The position numbers and the translations under genes are program-made. Below, one piece after another: positions 1 to 12,069 of a stretch of 64,000 nucleotides of DNA (the first letter of the stretch is position 1; the number at the start of each line of letters is the position of its first letter). Source of the DNA: Limnoperna fortunei. Its lineage: Eukaryota > Mollusca > Bivalvia > Mytilida > Modiolidae. Location: positions 83,748,623 through 83,812,622 of the forward strand of contig OX104114.1 of the NCBI GenBank assembly GCA_944474755.1, in the 5' to 3' direction. Below the pieces are notes generated by a model, which saw nothing but the letters and a program-made list of their open reading frames with translations, did not search any database and was not told where the DNA came from.

Positions 1-344
1 TTTCATTCGAAGTGTACGTAAATCATGTATTTCCAAAGAAAAGCAAAACCAGTTATGATTTTTCAGGCCGAAATTTTGTTATTTGGAATTCCAATATCCC
101 ATCAAAAAACTTGTTTGCCTCGTCTTTGTCTGTTTTTCCAGTAGAGCTCATAATGCTAAGTTTTAGGCAAGATTTGTCAAAACAATATTCAAGACTTTTG
201 AAAATTAAACGTCATGTAACAGACTATCCACTTTTGGTTTCTATCCCACAATGGTGCCAGACTCGGGAAACCTACAAAGCATTGCATGTTAAAATAGTGC
301 AAAAAGTATTTCATATCAGATCAGAATAAAATACGACATAGTAT

Positions 345-665
345 TCGCTACAGAAACAAGTTAACAAACATTGAATCAACGGAAAATAAAGTGGATTGGG
401 ACATGCGGAACACAATTTTGATTGTTACTGAAAAAGTATAGGTTGTGGATAAGGAATGAGAATTTAAGACTTTTGTAAAGGTTACAACGAGCCGAATCTT
501 TTCGATATCTACAAAATAGCAAGGAGTATTGCACTCTCCAAACACATTATCCAATGTGCTCCGCATTTAGGCATTCTTTATTATAAACTGACAACACCTA
601 ACGAGAGGACATATCACATTCGCCTCCTAACCTGGGCGCGCTGGGAAGAGTTTCTGTGAAGTTGT
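345..665 (-). repeat. Dispersed repeat family B, partial copy
   Basis: This is a degraded copy of a ~400 bp dispersed repeat seen about nine times in the window (best copies at 1365-2205 and 5945-6345). Shared landmarks, read on the plus strand, are a segment like AACAAGTTAACAAACA, a central block around GGCTACAATGAGCCTAC, then CACTCTCCAAACAC, then a GGGAA end. The strand is set so that the CAAT-repeat tail is the 3' end. No coding capacity is seen. The family behaves like a SINE or other short retroelement, but I do not recognise its head. Confidence 0.6.
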
Positions 666-803
666 TTTGTATGTTTAGCTATATTCCATAGTGGCGGTCA
701 TGTTGGATTTTGAATTAAACTTTAGAATGAAGATGTACGATTTAAGCATATGCCTCAGAGATAAGGCGTAAGTTGTTCGTTTAAGTTTTCATTACTTCTA
801 TTG

Positions 804-1008
804 CTACTCTTTTTCACATATGTAATAATCCGCTCGAGTACAAAAATGATCTGTCCATCCTGCACGATCTATGAATAGACAGTCTTCGTCCCCACTTAAC
901 CGATCATCGGTAGGCTCGCCTGGTGCCCAGTCTGTGAATGAAAATGCCACACCAGATGACCACTTCCACTGTCCTTCTACTTCATCATCTCTTCCCTTAT
1001 CCAAAAAT
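804..1008 (-). CDS. C-type lectin, last coding exon (C-terminal half of the CRD)
   Basis: This exon encodes the C-terminal half of a C-type lectin-like carbohydrate-recognition domain, a secreted or surface sugar-binding fold used in molluscs mainly in innate recognition. It opens after an AG acceptor (minus strand, ...TTTTAAAG) and runs to a TAG stop. Visible family marks, in order, are EVEGQWKW, then FTDWAPGEP, then DEDC, then GWTDHFC and the final YYICEKE. In canonical CRDs the loop reads EPN or QPD and the calcium-site motif WND. Here they are EPT and WTD, so sugar preference and calcium dependence are uncertain. The exon starts with one leftover base (phase 2), while the 3543-3635 exon ends in phase 0, so a small exon coding the expected WIG strand is missing or diverged. 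The gene is otherwise intact over the exons seen. Confidence 0.85.
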
Positions 1009-1364
1009 CTTTAAAACAATGACCAACAACAAAAATAGATTAAATAGTATATATTACATGTAATGACTTGAAATTATAACATCATCCATACATCTTAAAC
1101 CATAGATTATTTTTTCGGACAAAATAGCTAGAACTACAAAAAAAACAAATTCGTTTCTTTTAAAATGGCTTTATAAAATAATGGTTCTAAAACAAAGTTA
1201 TCTTAAGATTTTGAGTTGCTTTTATGACGTCTGATTTAACTATCCTAGCATGGACATACAAATATTTTTTAAATCAATCATAACATCAAGTACAAAAATA
1301 AATATTAACATTGTTTATACAAAAAAAATTGTACAGTAGTCTGCTAATGTAATTTTTAAGAATA

Positions 1365-1840
1365 ATTGATTGATTGATTGATTGATTGATGTTTGTTTGT
1401 TTTTTGTTCAGCGAGCAGTATTTCAGCTTTATTCAGGACGATTGATTGATTGATTGTTTGATTAATTGGATGTTTGCGTTACGTCTACCGAGCAGTATTT
1501 AAGCTATATTCAGGACCTGAAAAATGTCAACAAACAATAATCAATTGAAAAAGGGGTGGGATGGGACACAAAGAACAACATTTTGACTGCCAATGGAAAA
1601 GTACGGAGTATTGGGTTGGGTCGGAGAATTAAGCCTTTTGTAGCGGCTACAATGAGCCTACTCTTTTTCGAAATATACAAAAGGGGTCTTTATCGTGCGA
1701 AGAGCGTGGCACTCTCCAAACACCTTACGCATTATGGTCCGCGGGTAGGCTTTCCGTATTGTAACATGACAACCCCCAATCGAGCTCTGGGCTGCTCTTT
1801 GGATCGAGCACTGGGAACCGTCCCAGTATGGTCCCAGTAT
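1365..1840 (-). repeat. Dispersed repeat family B, near-complete copy with GATT/CAAT tail
   Basis: On the plus strand it begins with a (GATT)n run (1369-1390, and a second near 1441-1470), continues through the family core and ends near CCCAGTATGGTCCCAG. The two tail runs, each followed by AGCGAGCAGTATTT-like or related sequence, indicate one copy inserted into or duplicated at the tail of another. The open frames seen here on both strands are chance. Confidence 0.7.
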
Positions 1841-2205
1841 TCAGGACGAGAACAAGTTAACAAACAATTAATCCGTGAAAAAGAGAGGGGAATGAGACTT
1901 GCGTAACAAATGCTCAATGCCATTGTACAAGTAAAGAGTATTTGGATGAGGCGGAGAAGAGAGAATTTTAGCCTTTGGTAGCGGATACAAGAAGCCTACA
2001 AATCTACAAAAGGTTTTTTATCGTGCAAAGAGCAAGGCACTCTCAAATACATCCCCCACTACGGTCCGCGGCTAGACTTCCGTATCATTACCTGACAAAC
2101 CATAACAAAAGAGTCTTCTCCATCCACCACCCGGCAAACACGCTGGGGTGCTATGACAGTCGAGCACTGGGAACTTTCCCAGTATGGTCCCAGATTGAAG
2201 GATGA
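1840..2205 (-). repeat. Dispersed repeat family B, second copy in tandem
   Basis: It starts directly where the previous copy ends, at ATTCAGGACGAGAACAAGTT, and ends with the same CCAGTATGGTCCCAG motif at about 2190. It is more diverged than its neighbour. Head-to-tail placement suggests insertion next to, or into, the end of an older copy. It lies in the lectin intron. Confidence 0.65.
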
Positions 2206-3542
2206 AAAACTTCAACTAGTGTGCTTTTTTTACATAATCTTTCCTAAGTAGTTCGAAAAAATTGTTTGTCCAAAATCTAGTCTTCGAATCGGGTTTCATA
2301 ATAATTTGATAGGGACAATTTTGATACAACTCGGTGGATTTTGTTTACTTGCACTTGAAATGCTACTCTTACAGAATTGAAGTTTCTTATATCCTAAAAA
2401 AACTGCATAAATATTATTAGTTTAAATTTTTTAACCTTGTATATTGATAAGGCAAGAAAAACCATAGAAAAGATCGATTTTTCTATTGGACTACCATATA
2501 CATATATTCCATGAAGTTTCAATTTTCGCAATAGATAATAAAATAGATAAACATGGACATAGACAGAAACAAACGAAAGAAACATTAAGTTATGAAGTTA
2601 TTAGTATTTTGGCTTTGTTTCGAAAGTTAGTAAACATACAGTTCAATGTTAACAAACATCCAAGGAACGAAATATTTGCAGTCGGCCACTAAAATCTTTA
2701 CTACAATTTTGATAGTCAAGTACGTAAGTAAATGACAATGAAATGAAATGTAATATGTCATGTGGAACACTAAAAAATTATATTTATCTCGGCCAATACC
2801 GGCCGTTGCTCCGACAATATTTTTTTCCATAAAACATGATATCACATGCACTGAGCTGCCATAATTGTATAATACTCAGTTATCATAAGAAACATGTGTT
2901 GCGTATGTCAAAAGTGTGTACTTGCCAAAATACAATAGGACTCAGGAATGCAACAAGTATCATGACATAGGAGTTAAAGAGGAAATAGCCCCTTTTCTTT
3001 TTTATTGAAATCTTTAAGATCAAGGATAACGATTTATCAGGTATATAACACTTGTTTTCTTAAGAATATATATGGTTAACATCGACAGTGTAAAATAATA
3101 AATCTAATAAATATGTTTTATTCTAACAGGTATGGATGGGTTTCGGATAAGAGAAAGCCTCCCTATCGCATACCCCACATCCAGTTGAGAGTGAAATTCT
3201 TTAGTAGAAACAAAATGCAGCTCGTCAACATCAGGAGTTTATAATTTAGATCCTTTTTATTTGAATTAAAGATAACGCAGACGACTTAAATCTATCCGTA
3301 TTTGTCGACTCTGCGACGCAGGCGAAAACAAAATAATTCTTGAGGATGTGTATAATGTCCATTTTAGGTTTGTTTACTGCCGCCTTCTCCTGTAACCTAA
3401 ATTGATAGTTATTTAAACATGTTTTGTAGAAAAAGCACGAAATTGTGTTAAAAGACCTCCGCCAACACCTTCAATGTATTTGCTAACATGTTGGAATCTC
3501 TTTTTTTACTTTCATAATATTAAACCACTTACACCTGTCAAC
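2206..3542. other. Lectin intron, no recognised feature
   Basis: AT-rich intronic sequence between the last and penultimate recognised lectin exons. A short exon carrying the missing part of the CRD may lie here, but I found no convincing WIG-coding segment on the minus strand. Confidence 0.4.
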
Positions 3543-3635
3543 CTGTTCAAACTGTGCTATGAAGTTCTTTAACTGTGCGTTCTTCTCTCTTGTGTCTATT
3601 TCTGCCAACCTAGCATCGTGCTCTCTACAAGAACT
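3543..3635 (-). CDS. C-type lectin, internal exon (N-terminal helix region of the CRD)
   Basis: A 93 bp exon in phase 0 at both ends, bounded on the minus strand by a TTTCAG acceptor and a CAG|GTTGAC donor. It translates to 31 residues containing SSCREHDARLAEIDTREK, the classic C-type lectin stretch C-x5-A-x-L-A-x-I-x-T/S that forms the first helix, followed by a second helix (LKNFIAQFEQ). The cysteine pairs with the final CRD cysteine in the family fold. It follows the 4247-4342 exon in the same phase. Confidence 0.85.
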
Positions 3636-4246
3636 CTGAAACATTTATTATATCGTGTTAAGACTTAATTATAGTTCTATACATTTCATATGTATTGGAT
3701 ATGATATTGTATATGAATACCTTATCTAATCGCAAATAGCGAAATATGACGCTTTAAAAAGAAATGTTAATATGTGTAGATGTGGCCATATGCTCTTTGA
3801 GTATTGGTATTTCGTGCTTGTATTGAAATTGCAAAACAACTACGATTAATTTTTCTGATGCACAAAATACAACATAACGACATTACGATGCCTTTGGTAT
3901 TGTACTTTTGGTGTTAACTAGCTTTCCAATTTTCTCATATTTGGCTACTTAGGTCTTTTAGCCTTATACGCGTTACTGATGTCAATTTAAATTTTAATGT
4001 TCACGTCTAATAATAGGTATCTCACATGTTAAATATTTTTCTATGTTCTGGACACGAATAATAACATTTCTTAATAATTATTACTTGAAAAAGTTCTAAT
4101 GGGTAATTAACATTCATGGTCCTAATGTATAAAAATTACTACTTATTTTAAATGTTCTGTTCCTTAAGAAATGAAATATATTTAAACGGTTTCATTATTG
4201 GTACATATTTTAAGTGACGGTTTATTTTATTTTTATTTTTACTCAC

Positions 4247-4342
4247 CGCAGCACTGAACCAATCAACGTCTGTATTGCTGAACAGATAACAGAAATTTCC
4301 AAAGTGTATCCAACTAAGAGGACACTCAGCAACAGAAAAATC
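4247..4342 (-). CDS. C-type lectin, first CRD exon
   Basis: A 96 bp exon in phase 0, with acceptor TGTAACAG and donor GCG|GTGAGT on the minus strand. The 32 encoded residues include AECPLSWIHFGNFCYLF and end DWFSAA. This is the standard CRD opening (C-P-x2-W-x3-G-x2-C-Y, then W-x2-A). It joins in frame to the 3543-3635 exon, giving the expected W-A-x2-C spacing. It is too short to be a gene by itself and is recognised from its motif and splice sites. Confidence 0.85.
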
Positions 4343-5044
4343 CTGTTACATTAACTTTATAATGTGTAAAATTCAACAATGGTTGTAAACCCTTTATATA
4401 CAGTTCAAACCCGTATTCAGGGTCGTTATTTCCTGTCTGATATTTAGAACAAGTTCATACAGTAATAATAATGAGACTTATTCTCTTGTTTCAGTTATGG
4501 CTCTAAGACAAAGTGACAACTGACACTTACAACACATTTTTAATTTTAAACATAAAAGTTATTTACAGTTGGTAATTACATAGACATTTCATTTGAAGGA
4601 ATCATGATAATTAAGGGGTCAGTTTTGAGGCTTACATAAACTAAAATTAAAAAGCTTATCAAACTGTCTTTCTTATTATCCTTATTGGTAGTTTATTCTT
4701 AGTATTGCGACACCATTTATTAAAGAAAACAACTCTCTGCATTACTTCCGCTAAGCATAGTGATGCAAATAGTTTTCTTTGATTTGTAATGTGCACAAAA
4801 TGCATAAAATGGTTTAGGAACGATATATCTTACGATTTGTAATGTGTTTATTCTCTTGCAGTTAGATTTGTGGATTGTGTTTTCGACAGTTACTAAAAAA
4901 ATCCTATAAAGATTATCTCCGCTAGGTTATTGTGTAAAAAATGCTCCAACATACCTTTAGTAAGAAATACTTCATCGCATGGCGGACAGTATACATAGAA
5001 GCAATGACATTTTGACTATTCTTGTATTATTTGCTTCCTTCGTG

Positions 5045-5275
5045 TATTATTTGGCTCCGTGATTTCGAAGGCTGGATGCAAAGTTATAGCAATAGCTCTC
5101 TTAGACATATTGTAACTGCTGGAATGGCGCTTGATTCTAAATTGACAAGTATTGCAAGTTTTCCTGGCGAAGGTCAAGGGTTTTCTCCAAATTCTCCGGC
5201 TTCCTCCATCAATAATAACTTTACACTACGATATATAGCTGAAAAATTGCTGAAGGTGGCATTAAATGTTATCCA
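5045..5275 (+). repeat. tRNA-headed SINE family A, degraded copy
   Basis: Diverged copy of SINE family A (reference copies at 20808-21082 and 25951-26206). The 3' half is clearest: TCTCCGGCTTCCTCC-like block, ATATAGCTGAAAAATTGCTGAA, then GGTGGCATTAAA. The A and B boxes are lost. It sits in the lectin intron upstream of the CRD exons. Confidence 0.7.
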
Positions 5276-5642
5276 AGTACGGTACAAATAATCATGCACA
5301 TGGGAATTTATTATTTTATTCGATATGGAGAGTTAATTAGTAAATGTTTTATATAAAAACAGCCCGAAAGTTGAACAAATGGCTCTAATTTGCAGACTTA
5401 TTATGTATAAAAACAACTATACATATATTATATCACTGCAACGAATTAAAGGGACCCTTTTTACATATTAGTTTGGAACGGCTGCATGGCAAAACGAATT
5501 TATTCTACCGGTACCAATAGTCATGATCTTACTTCATAAAATTATTTATTACCTATAAAACAATACTCTTACTATTTATTTGTTGTGTTTTTGCATTTTT
5601 TTTTTGGAGCTGCAGGTGTTGCATATAAAACAAAATACTTAC

Positions 5643-5682
5643 GTAGAATAGAGAGAAATATAAGAAATTTGAGTACTCTCAT
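5643..5682 (-). CDS. Possible signal-peptide exon of the C-type lectin
   Basis: On the minus strand an ATG at 5682 opens MRVLKFLIFLSIL, a positively charged start followed by a hydrophobic run, and the frame reaches a strong CTAC|GTAAGT donor at 5642. That is what the first exon of a secreted lectin should look like, and it lies ~1.3 kb upstream of the first CRD exon. The doubt is phase: this exon ends with one base over, whereas the 4342 exon starts in phase 0. An extra small exon is needed, or the start exon is elsewhere. Confidence 0.45.
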
Positions 5683-5944
5683 TTCCTATCACGACGCACG
5701 ATATGCACCTCTTACATAACATTCTTATCGATGTAGTCGCACAATTAGATAACATTGTGAAAATTAGACAAAGAGTAGTCAATTAAAATGTAGCTAAATA
5801 ACAGTGTCAAATGATATTACGTTAATAAAATACATACATATATCACATATTTAAGCTTTGACATGAAAAAAACTTGTCCGTAAAAAATTTTCATTTACTT
5901 CCAGAACTATGTATATTTATGAAACTATAATAGGATCATTCCTA

Positions 5945-6345
5945 ACAAAAATGGGAACAGACTGGGACTCGACCAGTGCTCGACCCACAGAGCTGCACAG
6001 TGCATCCACAAGGGGATAACGTAAGTCCCCTCGTTTGTGACTTGTCAGGTCGTAATACGGATAGTCCGCAGTCCGTAGTGAGTAACGTGTTTGGATAGTG
6101 ACACGATAATGACATCTTTTGTAGATTTCTATAAATAGTAGGCTCATTGCAGCAAACACAAAATGTCCCTACCCAATGCTCCATACTCTTCCAGTGACAG
6201 TCAAAATTTTGTTCTCGTTGGCTGTTACCTTTCCCAGTTTGTGTTTGTTAACTGGTTCTTATCCTGAAAAGAGCTGAAATATTGGTTCTTAGAGCTGAAG
6301 CATTCAATAATTATATATCATTCAATCCATCAATCAATCAACAAA
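5945..6345 (+). repeat. Dispersed repeat family B, plus-strand copy with CAAT tail
   Basis: Plus-oriented copy from GGGAACAGACTGGGACTCGA, through GGCTCATTGCAGCAAAC, TTTGTGTTTGTTAACTGGTTC and a TCCATCAATCAATCAAC tail. Both minus-strand frames of 80 codons here are shadows in the repeat. This copy shows the 3' tail best. Confidence 0.65.
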
Positions 6346-9300
6346 AATCATAACAAAGAACTACAAGTTACCTTTTTGTAATATTGAGATATTTGTCCTA
6401 TAAAAATTTTCGATTGTTATATTCATCAAATGTACAACATTTATAATGAAATGGGTCGACTAAACCATTTAATTGACTTCTAACACGCATTATGGACGAA
6501 ATCAAACAATAAATTAACCGGGGAATAGATGGACAGGAAAATTCGCCTACATGTACGTGTATGTAAGTCATTATCATTAAATCACACTGCCTTATGTTAA
6601 ATGTGTTCTTAGAAGACCATTCTATCTTAAACTTTCACAACTCATAAAACAAATACCTCGGGGTGAACAAAAATAATTATTGCTACTGTGACGTTACGAA
6701 CACTTACAGTCTTGCTACATATAAGCCTTATTCATGTAAACTAATAAATTAATTAATAAAAAAACTTGGGCTAATTCTCGGTATGGCTGACCGACCCAAT
6801 TTTGTAGAAAATTTTGAGTTAAAAAAGCGGTGCTCACCAGAGTTTATACTGTCGATTGCAGACTACAGATGTAGTTCTAGAATGTGTGTTAGTCAAGAAA
6901 TTTAAAAACCACTAACAGAAGAATGAAAACGTCCTTTCCACTGATCAACTGATATCAACTGATACAATATGAAACTAACATCAAGTTTCGAAGCGATTTG
7001 TTTGTTTGTCATTTGATCGGACCACGTGTGCTTACTATATGAAAAGAAAAATTCTTGATAATCAAACAGAAACGTGGTTAAATAATCTTAATATGCTCTG
7101 CTTACAGTGGACTTTACTTCCATTAAAATTTCTGTACAAGATCAGCTCGCTGATAATAGTTCTAATGTCAAATCTGTTTGATTTCGAAAACTTCTTTATA
7201 TCTTTGAAATTATTTATGACTGAAAATTAGGAACCAATAGTAAGTTTAATCTGTAAGCTATCGTAAACATGCTTTAATCTCTAACCTATCATAAAAGGTA
7301 ACCAAAATAGTAACCGAATGAGTTCTTCAGACAATATCATTACTCAAAATTGAAGTCATTGAACCGCAGTGGTTTAGTAATGGTGATTAAAGCAGACTGA
7401 GACAAATTTAAAACAGTTTTTAATTACTTCTTTTAAAGTAAATCAAGTAAACTTGCACAGAACCAGACATGGAAGTAATTCCGTTATACATCAAATTGAA
7501 CTCTTACAACATCTCACTGTAAATAACGAAGGACATATTTGCAATCTCAATAAACTAAATATATCTAATGACGTCACTAAAGCGACAGAAAGTGGGTTAA
7601 ACAAATCCAATAAACCTCAATTTAAAAAATCATCTTTTAACAAAAAAACCTAAAAGTCTTTTTTGCACAGTGAACTCTGCTGATTATTGACAATATGCTT
7701 TACTAAAGATAGGAAGATGACATATGTTACAGATTGTTTTATACTCAGTTACGGTCATTTATTCTGGTTATTGACTCGAATAAAGTAGCCAAAAATGTTT
7801 TTGTCAAAATTAAGTAACTTGCAATGTATACTCATCATTTAAAGGTAGCGTATTTATCATCTTTCCACTAACGTGGAAATTTTAAACAAAAAGTTCGCGG
7901 ACTCCCCTTCCCTACAATTTGTTTTAAAGTACGTACTCATCGTTTGACCTAGCTTTTGTCAGTATATACACTTTGCTGACAAATTCATTTCACAATGTTA
8001 ATATGCAATGTACATTGAAAAACATCTGCTCTCTAAGCAAACCATAATGTGGAGGAAAAATGTACAGATAATCTTATGAAACACGATCCTGTTCAAAACG
8101 CTTCAAATTATACCCGAGGGAGGGCCATTCTTTCATTTATTCGTTTTAAATGTCAAGTTTATTCATTCTGTTCTAGTTTTATTTCATACCAGTTATTAAG
8201 GTCAAAAAACAAGGGACTGCTCTATGCTTCTGAAGGTAATAATGTTTGCACCATTGTCCGTGAATGACGACATTCACAAGCATCTCTTTAATGAGATATA
8301 CGACATTTATACTACTGTTGGTCATATACTGCGATAATGTGTCCCTTGGGTAAACGAGTGACACCATAAGTATAGAGAAATGATTTGTTGTGACGGAAAC
8401 TGGTCGTTAGAAATTTTATCATGATAGTAATTCAAACTGAGGTTTGTTAATATATGACACGTTTCTTTATAGAGTTGTCTGAATAGTAATTCGTTCTTGT
8501 TCTCATTTTGCAGTTATTGCTTAGACCGAAAGAAAAAATAACGGAGTGAATAAAAAACAAACGAATCGCAAAATCAGTGTTGACCCGTTGCTAGTTTGCA
8601 AGGTTTGATGTTTCTCACACTTATTCCCAAACGAGTTCGTCTACACTAATAGTAAACAAACAATACTTTTGTTTATAAATGCCTATACCATTCTAAGATA
8701 AAATGTTTTTATTTTATGCTAATTTGTTACTTGTTGAATTAAAATTTAAAACTTTCTTGCTTGGAAGTACAAGGATAGATAAACTATTGTTTCTATTTTG
8801 TATGATTCGTAAGACTAAATTTAATAGGTTATCTCCCATCCCGATCAAGTAACTATTTAAAGTTATAGCATAAGATATTTTGAGAAGTTGGAAACAATTT
8901 GCTAAACTATTTGCTAACTACCAAATAGTTTAGCTTGGTGTTGTAATTCGAATCTTTTTTTAAAACAATAACAGTGTTTCTAGTAATATTCAAATTCAAA
9001 TAAAAATTGTAAAGAATCAAATTACAGCACCAAGCTAAAATATTTGTTAGTTAAAATCAATGAGTAAACCTTATTGTTATGTAATCTTGGATACGCTCAA
9101 GGAGAAGAACAATTACATTAAATGTCGGATGTTTTCAACTGTATTATGTTACGTAGGTCAATATTTATGAACACATACTTCAAACACAAAACTTTGCATT
9201 TAAGATTTTAACCCTGAGCAAGATTATTAAAGGTCTTAATAAAAATTAATCAAAAGCACAAGATAAAACGTCATCGACCTATTTACATGCGTGGAATCAT

Positions 9301-9690
9301 ATTGGATACTAATTTGATAAATATTTCACTTAAGGAATTGAAAATCTTTCAGAAATATGAGAAAATACATTGCCACTTACAATTTGTATTGGTATAATGA
9401 AGCCAAATATTAACTAGCCCTCATCAAATCATAGTACTTGTCTACTCTTACAAAATATCTGCGTGATGGTGTCTTCTCCCACATACACCCTTTTACTGAT
9501 ACTGATACATCTAATATGAAAATTAGTTTTTCGGACTGTTATTTCTCGGCATGTGTTGCAGAGACAAATTTTCTGGTTGAAAATAAACGGCAGGTTTGTT
9601 TCAGCTTCTGTGTTGTTGTTTTTTCCTCGATTTTAAATTTTTGACATAAATATAAAAATTATAAAAGTAATATTAGATTCTACACTGCGT
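6346..9690. other. AT-rich intergenic stretch, nothing recognised
   Basis: No coding exon, RNA gene or clear repeat was recognised over this ~3.3 kb. Short open frames (for example 7453-7653 and 8049-8267) have low-complexity composition and no family resemblance. Confidence 0.5.
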
Positions 9691-9699
9691 CAGACAACC

Positions 9700-9960
9700 G
9701 TTCAAACTGAGTCCTGGGACTATACTGGAAGGGCTCTAAGTGCTCCAGTCATATAGCTTCCCAGCTCGTTCCTTTGGCGGATAGAGGAGACGCTCTCGTT
9801 GGGGGGGGGGGGGTTGTAAGTCAGATCTTTTCCTGTGGCAGTCGAACTTTTGTTCCTTAAGTGTTGATTTATTGTGTGTTAACTTGTTCTCGTCCTTAAT
9901 CTGATTAAACTACTGTCTTTTTGACGTAGAGCAAGCATCCAATCAATCAACCAATCCATA
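9700..9960 (+). repeat. Dispersed repeat family B, internally deleted copy
   Basis: Begins near CTGGGACTATACTGGAAGGG and ends with CATCCAATCAATCAACCAATCC. A G-homopolymer at 9801-9813 sits inside it, and the central block is shortened. TTATTGTGTGTTAACTTGTTC is the family's 3' landmark. Confidence 0.55.
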
Positions 9961-10249
9961 AAACTGAGTCTGGTTTGTCGAAAAGTAAGGTGATCGGTTT
10001 CAGTTATCTAAGGTTCCTTAAAAACATGTTTCCTTTTATATTTATTTAGGTAAAGATTTCTATTTATTACCAAATTGGATATCTGACACCTTTGTAATAC
10101 TGTTTGTGCACAGACTAATTATTTTACCATGCATGAAGGGTCTCTAAGTAATCAAACACAAAAATCAATCAGTCTAATGTTAAGAAGATTTTTATTGTAT
10201 TTATTTGGTAAAAAAAAATTAAATAACTATCTACCTTCTTCAATTACAC

Positions 10250-10505
10250 ATTGTTTGATTGAATGGTTGCTTTATGGCCAGTGAACAGTATTTTAGCTTT
10301 ATTTAGGAGATCAAGTTAAACAATACATTAATTGCAAAGAGAAGTGATACACCAGTTAGCAGAAAATTTAATTATTAATAGTGAAAGTTAGCAAAAGGTA
10401 GAGACGTTTTGTAAATGTTACGGCTACATTGAGACTACTCATTTTTTAAAATATATGATATGGGTTCGTGGCACTCGTCATTAGCTATGGTTCGTGATCA
10501 GACTT
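10250..10505 (-). repeat. Dispersed repeat family B, degraded copy
   Basis: On the plus strand it opens with TTTGATTGAATGG and GCTTTATTTAGGAGATCAAG, continues with GGCTACATTGAGACTACTC, and ends in GTGGCACTC...TGGTTCGTGATCAG. It abuts the reverse-transcriptase relic that follows. Confidence 0.55.
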
Positions 10506-10540
10506 TGGCAATCCTCCTAGGTATAGGCACCAATTTTTCG

Positions 10541-11045
10541 CCAGTTAGAAAAGACACTGGCCCAGACCTTTAATTTAACATTCCGCTATATTGATGATGT
10601 TTTGTCCCTCAACAATGCTAAATTTGGTGACATTCAATTTACCCTAGCGAGCTTGAAATTAAAGACACCACCAATACACAAAGGTCAGCCTCTTACTTAG
10701 ACCTACTTCTGGAAATTGACTCAGGAAAACTAAAACCTAGACTCTACGACAAACGTGATGACTTTCGAATTGTCAATTTCCCGTTCATCGACAGCAACAT
10801 TCCAGCAGCTCCAGCGTATGGTGTGTACATCTCACAACTTAAACGTTATTCTAGATCCTGCGATCGGTTTTCCGATTTTCTACACCAATCACTGCTGTTG
10901 ACTGCTAAACTACTCAAGCAAGGGTTTGTTGGACCTAGGCTGATGTTATCTCTACAGAAGTTCTAAGGTCGTCACCATGACTTAATTGATCGTTATGGGA
11001 AATCAGTGTCTCAAATACGATATGACATTTTCGCGGTGTCAAAGG
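10541..11045 (+). pseudogene. Reverse-transcriptase fragment (YIDD box), decayed retroelement
   Basis: The plus strand encodes, with breaks, a piece of reverse transcriptase. FRYIDDVLSLNN holds the catalytic Y-x-D-D box. After a frameshift near 10635 come SELEIKDTT, SASYLDLLLEID, LYDKRDDF, IVNFPFIDSNIP and APAYGVYISQL, then LLKQGFVGPRLMLSLQKF, an in-frame TAA, and GRHHDLIDRYG. The order (YxDD, then FLD/YLDL, then LYxK) resembles Penelope-like or related elements; family assignment is uncertain. Only ~170 residues are present, so this is a truncated relic. Many close relatives are, to my knowledge, common in bivalve genomes. It leads directly into a 3' tail shared with 22449-22660. Confidence 0.7.
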
Positions 11046-11340
11046 TAGTGATTCCAATTCCTGGATTTGACTTTTCCCAAGACATGACAATGAGTAACTC
11101 GACGGGGGTCTAATTAGAGGCAGGCACTGCTTACTTGTCCGGAGCACCTGAGTGCACCCATGGTTTTTATTGGGTTCGGGTTACTCTCTTTATGTCTTTG
11201 TGTTTTTTGGTTTTTGTGTTGTGTTTTTCTATGTCCGGATTTGTTACTGTCCCTTGACTTTTGACTTTTGTTGTTCGGTCGGTTTTCTTTGCTATTTTTA
11301 TTTGAGACTTGTGCATTTCGTGGGTTAAAACCGTTCACAG
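11046..11340 (+). mobile_element. 3' tail of the YIDD retroelement
   Basis: Non-coding tail following the reverse-transcriptase relic. GAGTAACTCGAC, GTCTAATTAGAGGCAGGCAC, the CCTGAGTGCA block and GGGTTCGGGTTACTCTCTT recur almost identically at 22449-22660, which fixes it as the element's 3' end. T-rich sequence with TGTTTTT blocks follows. Confidence 0.65.
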
Positions 11341-11434
11341 TACACAGTTATGGAAGTGTTTTTGATGTACAGCTTGGACTTGATAAATAAATTTTTGTAA
11401 TGGCTTTAAGGACTTTCATTGACCAAATTATTTT

Positions 11435-11575
11435 GTAGTCTGGCTATATAGTTTGATGTAATATTTAGTTATGAAGGGCGAGACGGAGCTACTGATCTTA
11501 ATTATTGTCGTCTGGCTATACATTTTGCTATATTATTAACTAATGAAGGCTGCGATGGAGCTACTGAATAAATTT
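11435..11575. repeat. Imperfect two-copy tandem duplication, ~73 bp unit
   Basis: Two diverged units share GTCTGGCTATA and GATGGAGCTACTGA or GACGGAGCTACTGA. No gene is associated. Confidence 0.55.
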
Positions 11576-12069
11576 TAAGGAAACTATCAAAAGTTACTAA
11601 AATGCCTAATATAAAATTCAATTAGCCAAGTAGTTTCTGATGAAAATATTTATCTAATATACCTCGATTAACGGTAATTTACCTACTGACCAAATAAACA
11701 TGTTACTGACATTATCGGCAAACCATTGACCAGATAAATTCGGTGATAAATGCCAGTACGTTGATATTGCCTTAATCAGTGGTACACATCAAAGAGAAAA
11801 TGTATTAAAACCGATTAAGCCCTTTTTTACATATTTATTACCTAGTGGCCTCTTTTAAGGTTTAATATAACAAATATTGTAATTACTGCAAAACTAGATT
11901 TGCGAAAGTAAATCGTCGATTGACATCAGCTTATCAAAACGGTTCATTTTGTATTTAAACCGTATTGCATATCTTATATATCTGTTTGTTTGCGAAAAAG
12001 GTTTATAGTACATTAGGTACTAGATTAAATAAAATCCGTAAGTTCTTTAAGGTTCTTAAGCTTTCTACA

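Noticed and set aside
7453..7653. Possible plus-strand exon rich in Asn, Lys and Ser
   Set aside because: No convincing acceptor with pyrimidine tract, no neighbouring exons and no family resemblance.
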